A DNA stretch of 6,631 nucleotides from a bacterium UBP1_UBA4771. GTDB taxonomy: Bacteria > Krumholzibacteriota > Krumholzibacteriia > Krumholzibacteriales > Krumholzibacteriaceae. The position numbers were made by a program, and so were the translations under genes. Positions 1-6,042 of this stretch are shown here, in pieces (positions within the stretch are counted from its first letter, which is position 1; each line of letters opens with the position of its first letter). Under the pieces are notes generated by a model that was not told where the DNA came from, searched no databases, and saw only the letters and a list, made by a program, of their open reading frames with translations. The stretch is taken from assembly GCA_002403295.1 (NCBI GenBank), contig DHHN01000033.1:4769-11399 (forward strand), in the 5' to 3' direction.

Positions 1-2616
1 GAGATGCCCGCCGACAAGATGGAGATCGAGGACTGTCTCCACGAGGGTATCGAGCTCATGGAGCTCGCGGCACCCGTCGGCATCGTCACGGACGAGACGG
101 GCACGCTCAAGGCGCTCCGCTGCCAGCGGATGAAGCTCGGCGAGCCCGACAGCTCCGGGCGCCGGCGTCCCGTTCCGCTCGAGGGATCGGAGTTCGATCT
201 CCCTTGCCAGATGGCCGTTTCGGCGATCGGGCAGGCGACCGAGCTCGCGGGGCTCACGAAGGCGGGCGGCGCGCCGGTGGGTCTCACGAAGTGGAACACG
301 TTCGTCATCGATCCCGAAACGCTCGCGACGAACGTGAAGGGCGTCTTTGCCGGCGGCGACGCCGCCGACGACGGGCCGACGGTCGTCATCGACGCGATCG
401 CGGACGGCCAGCGGGCCGCGCGCGCCATCGACGCGTATCTGCGGGGCGCTTCGGCCGCGCCGCGCCCCTTCATCGTGAAGAAGGAGTTCTGGAGCAAGCC
501 CGGAAAGGCGGAGCTCGGCGAGATAAAGGAGAGCCCGCGCCACGAAATTCACCAGATCGACGTCGAGGCGCGCCGCGGCAGCTTCGTCGAGGTCGCGACC
601 GGCTTCGAGTTCGAGGACAACGTCCACGAGTGCGACCGCTGCCTCTCGTGCGGCTGTCTGCGCTTCGACACGTGCCTGCTCCGCATCTACGCCGAGGAGC
701 ACGGCATCGACATGTCGCGTTTCAAGGGGATCGTCCGCAAGCACAAGGTGGACGACAGGCATCCCTACATCGTCTACGATCCGAACAAGTGCATCCTCTG
801 CTCGCGCTGCATACGCACGTGCGCGCGCGTGCTTCCCATTTCGGCGCTCGGCCTCGTCGGCCGCGGATTCCGTACCGAGATGCGCCCCGCCATGAACGAT
901 CCGCTCGTCGAGACGAGCTGCGTCTCCTGCGGGAACTGTGTCGACTCGTGCCCGACGGGGGCGCTCACGATCAAGTACCCGTTCCCCGGACGCGCCTGCC
1001 TCGATACCGAGGACACGGCGACGCACTGCGCGCTCTGCTCGCTCGCGTGCGCGACGACCGTGAAGAGCTTCGGCCCCGGGCGGTGGTACGTCGCGCCCTC
1101 CGGCGCGCCCGGCGACTACCTCTGCCGCTACGGGCGTTTCGGAAACGAGCTCTTCATCAAGCGGCGCAGGATCGTCGCGCCGGAGATCCGGCGAGGAAGC
1201 GAAATCCAGACCGGCGATCTCTGCGAGGCCGAAAAGCTCGTCGCGCACGGCCTGCGGGGCGTCGTCGAACGGCACGGGGCGGGAACGGTCGCCGTGTTCG
1301 TCTCCCCCGAGCTCACGAACGAGGAGCTCCATCTCGCCGCTCTCATCGCGCGCGAGGGCCTCGGCACGAACAACGTCGCCTCCCTCTCGATACTCGGAAC
1401 CGGCACCGAGGCGGGCGTCCTCGACGAATCGTTCGGATTCACCGCGTCGACGGCCGGCCGGAGCGCGATCGACCACGCCGACCTCATCATTTGCAACAAC
1501 ACCTCCCTCGAGTCGGACCACCTCATCCTCGCCGCGAGAGTCATCGAGTCGGTGCGAACGGGCGCGAAGCTCGTCGTCTCGAACTCGACGCTCGACACGA
1601 CCGACGAGGTGCTCTCGACGATGACCCTCGACCCGATGCGCGGGCGAGCCGCGATCCTGTGGAACGGCGTGATCCAGATCCTCCTCGATGAGGGGCATTT
1701 CAAGAGCGCGGCGGTGAAGAAGATCGCCGGCGCGAAGGAATTCCTCAAGAACCGCGACTTCGCGCTCGACCGGGTCGCCGCCCTCACGGGCGTCGCCGCG
1801 GACAAGGTCCGCGCGGCCGCGGCTCTCGTGAAGGAGGCGCGGCGGGTCGTCGTCATTCACAGCCCGGACCGCGTCCAGGACCAGGCGCCGGGCGACATGG
1901 AAACGTTCGCGAACCTCGCGATCCTGCTGCGAGCCTGCGGCAGCGAGGCGGACCTCCTCCTGCCGCGTCTCCATGCGAACAGCGCCGCGCTCGAGCTCAC
2001 GGGCGCCGATCCGGCCTTCGGCCCGGGCCGCGTCCCGCATCCTGCGGGCGTCGCGGGCGCGAGGAGCCGCGAGGAGCTGCGGATGCTCCTCGCCTCCGGC
2101 GAGATCAAGGGCGCCCTCGTCATCGGCGAGGACCCGATGGCCTGGGGAACCACCGGCGAGTGGTTCCGAAACGTCGAGTTTCTCGCCGCGATTGACTGGA
2201 CGAGCACCGAGACGACGCAGTACGCCGACGTCGTGCTCCCGGGATCAACCTTCCTCGAAACGGCCGGAACGCGGTGCAACTTCGAGGGCGTGCTCGTCTC
2301 GTACGCCCGCGCGATGGCGCCGCCCGCCGGGGCGTCGGGACGCGAAGTCCTCGCGGGGCTCGCCGCCGAGCTCGGCCTCGCGGCGCCGGGCGACGGGACC
2401 GCCGCGATCGAGGCGATCGTCAAGGAGACGCTCGGCGACCTCGCGCGCTTCTACTGGAACACGGGCGAGGAGCGCCTCTTCCCGGCGAACGTCCGCCTCG
2501 TGTCGACCGGCGCCGTCGCGGAAACGGGATCGATCATGCCGCCGCTCACGCACGGCGGGAAATACAAGCGCGAGATCAGGGAAGTCGGCACCGGGAGGTT
2601 CCGCGTGAGACGGTAG
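1..2616 (+). CDS. GltD-type flavin / ferredoxin / NuoG-FdhA-like fusion oxidoreductase (5' partial)
   Basis: Cytoplasmic iron-sulfur flavoprotein; the frame is open at base 1 and the first visible residues (EMPAD) match an internal GltD motif, so the true start is upstream. Residues are numbered from the Met at base 4. Residues 1-147 are the C-terminal half of a GltD/NfnB-like NAD(P)/FAD module, with AIGQ (74-77) and the FAD-binding GVFAGGDA (113-120). A cysteine connector follows (C210, C213, C216, C218, C224). A two-[4Fe-4S] ferredoxin domain has C263/266/269/273 and C306/309/312/316-P. A molybdopterin-oxidoreductase Fe4S4 motif has C342/345/349/374. From about 400 to 850 there is a NuoG/formate-dehydrogenase alpha-like fold, with GTNN (454-457) and a YADVVLPGSTFLETAGTRCN-type segment (740-759). 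The position of the Mo ligand Cys/Sec is Gly465, so formate oxidation at Mo is unlikely; electron transfer between NAD(P)H, flavin and ferredoxin-like clusters is the inferred role. An upstream NuoF/NuoE-type partner is plausible but not visible. Domain calls are firm; the reaction is unknown. Confidence 0.88.
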   Translation, partial: EMPADKMEIEDCLHEGIELMELAAPVGIVTDETGTLKALRCQRMKLGEPDSSGRRRPVPLEGSEFDLPCQMAVSAIGQATELAGLTKAGGAPVGLTKWNTFVIDPETLATNVKGVFAGGDAADDGPTVVIDAIADGQRAARAIDAYLRGASAAPRPFIVKKEFWSKPGKAELGEIKESPRHEIHQIDVEARRGSFVEVATGFEFEDNVHECDRCLSCGCLRFDTCLLRIYAEEHGIDMSRFKGIVRKHKVDDRHPYIVYDPNKCILCSRCIRTCARVLPISALGLVGRGFRTEMRPAMNDPLVETSCVSCGNCVDSCPTGALTIKYPFPGRACLDTEDTATHCALCSLACATTVKSFGPGRWYVAPSGAPGDYLCRYGRFGNELFIKRRRIVAPEIRRGSEIQTGDLCEAEKLVAHGLRGVVERHGAGTVAVFVSPELTNEELHLAALIAREGLGTNNVASLSILGTGTEAGVLDESFGFTASTAGRSAIDHADLIICNNTSLESDHLILAARVIESVRTGAKLVVSNSTLDTTDEVLSTMTLDPMRGRAAILWNGVIQILLDEGHFKSAAVKKIAGAKEFLKNRDFALDRVAALTGVAADKVRAAAALVKEARRVVVIHSPDRVQDQAPGDMETFANLAILLRACGSEADLLLPRLHANSAALELTGADPAFGPGRVPHPAGVAGARSREELRMLLASGEIKGALVIGEDPMAWGTTGEWFRNVEFLAAIDWTSTETTQYADVVLPGSTFLETAGTRCNFEGVLVSYARAMAPPAGASGREVLAGLAAELGLAAPGDGTAAIEAIVKETLGDLARFYWNTGEERLFPANVRLVSTGAVAETGSIMPPLTHGGKYKREIREVGTGRFRVRR

Positions 2617-2623
2617 CGTCTCC

Positions 2624-2632
2624 GGGGGAGGA
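2624..2632 (+). promoter_or_regulatory. Shine-Dalgarno for the histidine kinase
   Basis: GGGGGAGGA lies 6 bases before the ATG at 2639, within the 22-base gap after the oxidoreductase stop codon (TAG, 2614-2616). It supports this ATG as the kinase start. The short gap leaves no room for a terminator, so the kinase is probably co-transcribed with the oxidoreductase. Confidence 0.8.
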
Positions 2633-2638
2633 GCCCGC

Positions 2639-4684
2639 ATGATCAGGCTCGACGACCTCTACTCCTTCATGGAGAGCAGCTTCGACTACCTCCTCGTCGT
2701 CGGCGAGGACGAACGGCTCATCCACGTGAGCACGATCCTCGCCCGGGACAGCCTCGGCGGAGAGGCGTCCTTCGGCGGCGGGAAACTCGACGACATCCTC
2801 GCGGCCGACTCGCTCGCCACCTTCCACTCGGCGATGGCGCAGGCCCGCGCCGGCGGCCGGGCGATCGCCATCCTCGCCGCGGCCCGGGAAGATGCGCGCC
2901 CCGTGCCCCTCAAGGCCGGCTACGGCAAGACCGATTCCGGCGGCGTCTTCATATTCTTCGGAAACAAGCTGAACGCCCTGCGAAGCCACAAGGAATGGGA
3001 GAGGACCGAGCGCGTCAAGGAGCTCACCTGTCTCTACGACGTCGCCGAATGGATCGAGGTGTCGGGGTCGATCAACGAATTCTTCACCGAGCTGCCCCGC
3101 TATCTCGCCCCCGGCATGCTGTATCCCGACGAGGCGGTCGTCTATTCCGTCTATCAGGGAACCGAATACGGCCAGAAGCCCTCGTCGAACAACTACCTGT
3201 CGGTCCACCTCGTGATCGGAGACCGGGACAAGGGCGAAATCCGCGTGGGCTACCACGACGAGGAGCGCAAGCTCCTCGCCGAGGAGCAGCGAATGCTCGA
3301 CGAGATCGCGCGCATGCTCAACCTCGCCCTCGATCGCAAAGAGCTCAAGGAAAACCTCGTTTCGAAACAGCACGAGGAGGCCGGATACAAGAGGCACCTC
3401 GAGGAGCTCGAGCGCGAGATCGCCGAGCGGACGCGGCAGGTCGAGGAGCAGAAACAGAAGCTCCAGGTCGTCAATTCGTACCTCGACCGCGTCAAGGGCG
3501 GATGGGAGGAATCGCGCGCGACCCTCGAGACGATGTTCAAGGCGATCCCCGACGACGTCGTGCTCATCGATCCGCGCCACACGGTCGTCATGACGAACCG
3601 GACGGACGTTCAGCCGGGAACGTTCTGCTACCAGAGCTTTTTCGGCCGCGAGCGGCCGTGCGAGGACTGCCGGCTCGCCCGGATCATGCGCGACAGGGCT
3701 CCCGTCACCCTGACAATGAAGCATGACAATAAATTTCTCGAGGTTCACGCGCTCCCCGTTTACAACAAGGACCACGAGGTCGACGGGATCATGGAGTTTT
3801 ACCGTGACGTCACCCTCGAGAAAACGTACGAGCAGCAGCTCCAGCAGGCCGACAAGCTCGCCTCCCTCGGGCAGCTCGTGAGCGGCATCGGCCACGAGAT
3901 CAACAACCCGAACCAGTTCATCCGCGGCAACGTCAAGATCCTCAAGCAGGCGCTCGAGGACATGCTCCCCCTCATGGACGAATACCAGAAATCTCATCCC
4001 GATCTCAGGATCGCGAAACTCAACTACGATTTCTTCCGCAAACACATCATGACGCTCATCGACGACATGGACCGCGGATCGACCCGGATCAAGGGCATCG
4101 TCGAGGGGCTGCGCACGTTCGCGCGCAAGGACGAGGGGCTCCTCGTCGACACGATCGAGATGAACACCCTCATCGAGGCGGGAGCGCGCCTCGTCCACAA
4201 CGAGGTGCACAAGCACGCCGACATCGCGCTCGAGCTCGCCGACGGACTTCCGACGTTCATCGGCAACGCACAGAAGATCGAGCAGGTGCTCGTGAACCTC
4301 CTCGTGAACGCCGGACAGGCGATGCGCGACGACGTCCGCGGCCTCATCACCGTGCGGACGCGCGCCGAGAACGGCGACGTGGTGTTCGAGGTCGAGGACA
4401 ACGGCGTCGGCATGAACGAAAAGACGCAGAAGCAGATATTCGATCCGTTTTTCACGACGAAGCGCGCGAAGGGAGGCACCGGGCTCGGCCTCGCGATCGT
4501 CTATCGCATCGTCGAGGAGCACGGAGGAACGATATCGGTCAAGAGCAAGCAGGGCGCCGGAACGACTTTCGTCGCGCGCTTCTCCGCGAAAGGGGCGGCG
4601 GCGCAGCACGGAGCTCCGATTGGACCCAAGCCGGCGGCGCAGCCCGAGGCGGGCGCGCAGCCCCCGGCGAAAGGATCGTCATGA
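2639..4684 (+). CDS. Soluble PAS/GAF-like sensor histidine kinase
   Basis: This 681-residue kinase has no signal peptide or membrane segment, so it senses a cytoplasmic cue. Domains in order: a PAS-like N-terminus (about 5-110); a GAF-like domain typical of soluble sensor kinases (about 120-235, opening RVKELTCLYDVAEWIE); a charged coiled coil (about 235-300); a second PAS (about 295-395) with C330, C341 and C344 in a C-x10-C-x2-C pattern; a HisKA dimerisation domain with the phospho-acceptor H419 in GHEINNPNQFI; and a HATPase_c domain with N box NLLVNAGQAM (N553, N557), G1 box DNGVGM (587-592), F box FDPFFTTK (601-608) and G2 box GGTGLGLAI (612-620). All catalytic boxes look intact. The HisKA hairpin is long (H419 to N553, 134 residues). 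The C-terminus (about 651-681) is an Ala/Pro/Gly-rich tail. The stop overlaps the response-regulator start by 4 bases (ATGA), so the regulator is almost certainly its cognate partner. The ligand is unknown; the Cys-bearing PAS and the oxidoreductase upstream make redox or metal sensing an inference. Confidence 0.93.
   Translation: MIRLDDLYSFMESSFDYLLVVGEDERLIHVSTILARDSLGGEASFGGGKLDDILAADSLATFHSAMAQARAGGRAIAILAAAREDARPVPLKAGYGKTDSGGVFIFFGNKLNALRSHKEWERTERVKELTCLYDVAEWIEVSGSINEFFTELPRYLAPGMLYPDEAVVYSVYQGTEYGQKPSSNNYLSVHLVIGDRDKGEIRVGYHDEERKLLAEEQRMLDEIARMLNLALDRKELKENLVSKQHEEAGYKRHLEELEREIAERTRQVEEQKQKLQVVNSYLDRVKGGWEESRATLETMFKAIPDDVVLIDPRHTVVMTNRTDVQPGTFCYQSFFGRERPCEDCRLARIMRDRAPVTLTMKHDNKFLEVHALPVYNKDHEVDGIMEFYRDVTLEKTYEQQLQQADKLASLGQLVSGIGHEINNPNQFIRGNVKILKQALEDMLPLMDEYQKSHPDLRIAKLNYDFFRKHIMTLIDDMDRGSTRIKGIVEGLRTFARKDEGLLVDTIEMNTLIEAGARLVHNEVHKHADIALELADGLPTFIGNAQKIEQVLVNLLVNAGQAMRDDVRGLITVRTRAENGDVVFEVEDNGVGMNEKTQKQIFDPFFTTKRAKGGTGLGLAIVYRIVEEHGGTISVKSKQGAGTTFVARFSAKGAAAQHGAPIGPKPAAQPEAGAQPPAKGSS
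4671..4675 (+). promoter_or_regulatory. Shine-Dalgarno for the response regulator
   Basis: AAGGA lies 5 bases upstream of the ATG at 4681, inside the last kinase codons. Together with the ATGA stop/start overlap it indicates translational coupling of kinase and regulator and fixes the regulator start. Confidence 0.65.
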
Positions 4685-6042
4685 GAAAGGTGCTCATCAT
4701 CGACGACGACGTCGCCGTGACCAATTACTTCATGGTCTTTCTCGTGCAGACCGACCTCTTCGAGCCGACGGTCGTGAACGACTCGCGCGAGGTCGAAAGA
4801 CTCCTCGCCCGCAAGACGTTCGACGCCGTCATGCTCGACATGGACATGCCGAACGTGAGCGGCATGGACATCCTGCGCTCGATGCGCGCCCGTGGCGATA
4901 CGACGCCCGTCGTCGTCCTCACCGGCGTGAGCGACGTCGACCTCGCCGTGCGCGCGATGAAACTCGGCGCCTTCGACTACCTCACGAAGCCGGTCGACGA
5001 CCAGAACCTGCTCGACGTGCTCGAAAGCGCCATCGAAACCCGCGCCCTTCACGAGACGATCGATCGGCTCCCGAACGATCTCACGCGCCAGGACCTCGCG
5101 CACGAGGCGGCCTTCACCCATCTCCCGACTCGGGAGGACGGCATGATACGGCTCTTCCATCAGGCGGAGAAGCTCGCGGCCTCCAATGTGAGCATCTTTA
5201 TCTGGGGGGAGAGCGGGAGCGGCAAGGAAATGCTCGCGCGGGCGATTCACGCGGCGAGCCCGCGGCACGACTGGCCATTTGTCGTCGTCGAGGCCGACAG
5301 CCGCGATCCCGACGAGTTTCCCGCTTTCTTTTTCGGACAGGCGCGCGACTGGAGCGGCGCCCGGGAAGAGTCGCCGGGGCTCCTCGAGCGCGCGGACAAC
5401 GGCACTCTCTTTCTCAACCACATCGACGCCCTGACGCTCCCCGTGCAGGTCCGGCTGAAGCGTCTCCTCCAGAACGGCGAGTACTACCGCGAGAGCTCGA
5501 CCGTCATTCGCAAGGCGAACGTCCGGACGATCGTCTCGAGCATGCACGATCTCACCCGGCCCGAGTACGCGGGCCGCTTCTCGCGGGATCTCCTCTATCA
5601 CCTCATGATCAACTCGATCCGCATCCCGCCGCTGCGGGAGCGGCGCCGCGACATACCGCTGCTCGCCGAGCTCTTTCTCAAGGAAGAATCGGAACGGGCC
5701 GGCAAGACGATCGAGGGTTTCTCGCCGGAGTGCATGGAGCTCCTCGAAACGTACAGCTACCCCGACAACGTGCAGGAGCTCGTCACGATCGTCGCGGGAG
5801 CGGTCGCGAACGCCGACGGAGAGACGATCACGGCGGACTCGCTCCCGACCTACATCCGGGAGCGGATCGAGGGCGGCGGCGCGCCGGCGTTCACGCCGAG
5901 GCGGCTCGACGAGGTCGTCCGGGAGCACGTGCGCGACACGCTCGCATATTTCGGCCGGCAGCGCGAGGCGGCGGCGCAGGTGCTCGGGATCACTCCCGCC
6001 GAGATGGATCGGATCATAGCCGAGGACCTTGCGGAGGAATGA
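4681..6042 (+). CDS. NtrC-family response regulator with degenerate AAA+ (pseudo-ATPase) domain
   Basis: This 453-residue protein has the full NtrC-type layout. The receiver (about 1-120) looks functional: acidic D8-D10, phospho-acceptor D53 in LDMDMP, T81 and K103 in LTKP. A linker leads to an AAA+ domain (about 155-390) and a Fis-like tail (about 405-453). Walker A is intact (GESGSGKE, 176-183). Other ATPase signatures of sigma-54 activators are altered: the glutamate-switch Asn is E204; the GAFTGA loop reads RDWSGA (222-227) and is one residue short; Walker B is GTLFLNHI (241-248), with N246/H247 in place of Asp-Glu; the sensor I Asn is M288; the arginine-finger positions in GRFSRDLLYHL are S301 and H307; and the sensor II Arg is Q365 (NVQEL). 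The terminal helix lacks the usual TLYRKL-like recognition sequence. The reading frame is continuous, so this is not a simple pseudogene. The protein is the inferred phosphorylation target of the kinase immediately upstream. It probably does not open sigma-54 promoters; its output may be protein binding or nucleotide-dependent switching. Confidence 0.92.
   Translation: MRKVLIIDDDVAVTNYFMVFLVQTDLFEPTVVNDSREVERLLARKTFDAVMLDMDMPNVSGMDILRSMRARGDTTPVVVLTGVSDVDLAVRAMKLGAFDYLTKPVDDQNLLDVLESAIETRALHETIDRLPNDLTRQDLAHEAAFTHLPTREDGMIRLFHQAEKLAASNVSIFIWGESGSGKEMLARAIHAASPRHDWPFVVVEADSRDPDEFPAFFFGQARDWSGAREESPGLLERADNGTLFLNHIDALTLPVQVRLKRLLQNGEYYRESSTVIRKANVRTIVSSMHDLTRPEYAGRFSRDLLYHLMINSIRIPPLRERRRDIPLLAELFLKEESERAGKTIEGFSPECMELLETYSYPDNVQELVTIVAGAVANADGETITADSLPTYIRERIEGGGAPAFTPRRLDEVVREHVRDTLAYFGRQREAAAQVLGITPAEMDRIIAEDLAEE
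6014..6042. other. Tail-to-tail overlap of convergent genes
   Basis: The regulator stop (TGA, 6040-6042, + strand) lies beyond the stop of the ATP-grasp gene (TGA on the - strand, read as TCA at 6014-6016). The 29 shared bases encode the last regulator codons on one strand and the last 8 codons of the synthetase on the other. There is no intergenic space and no evident hairpin with a T-run for either transcript. Confidence 0.9.

Noticed and set aside
204..1691. A 495-codon + strand frame inside the oxidoreductase gene
   Set aside because: Its product is dominated by Arg, Gly, Ala and Pro, typical of an off-frame reading of high-GC coding DNA.
1..2616. Calling the first ATG (base 4) a true start
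   Set aside because: The GltD-type sequence is cut in the middle of its NAD(P)/FAD module, and the preceding codon is also open and matches the motif (E before MPA). There is no upstream sequence in which to judge a ribosome site.
2576..4609. A 677-codon open frame on the - strand opposite the kinase
   Set aside because: It is antisense to a gene with complete kinase motifs. Its translation is low-complexity (rich in Asp, Glu, Val, Leu and Arg) with no recognisable domain, as expected from the third-position G/C bias of the real gene.
4589..4681. Ala/Pro/Gly-rich kinase C-terminus as a separate functional domain
   Set aside because: It is low-complexity sequence after the end of the HATPase fold, and partly serves as the ribosome-binding region of the regulator; no motif is visible.
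4501..5928. A 475-codon open frame on the - strand opposite the kinase end and regulator
   Set aside because: Same codon-bias shadow; rich in Arg, Val, Asp and His with no family signature, and it contradicts the clear receiver/AAA+ reading of the + strand.
6014..6042. A terminator between the convergent genes
   Set aside because: No inverted repeat followed by a T-run is evident on either strand, and the genes overlap.
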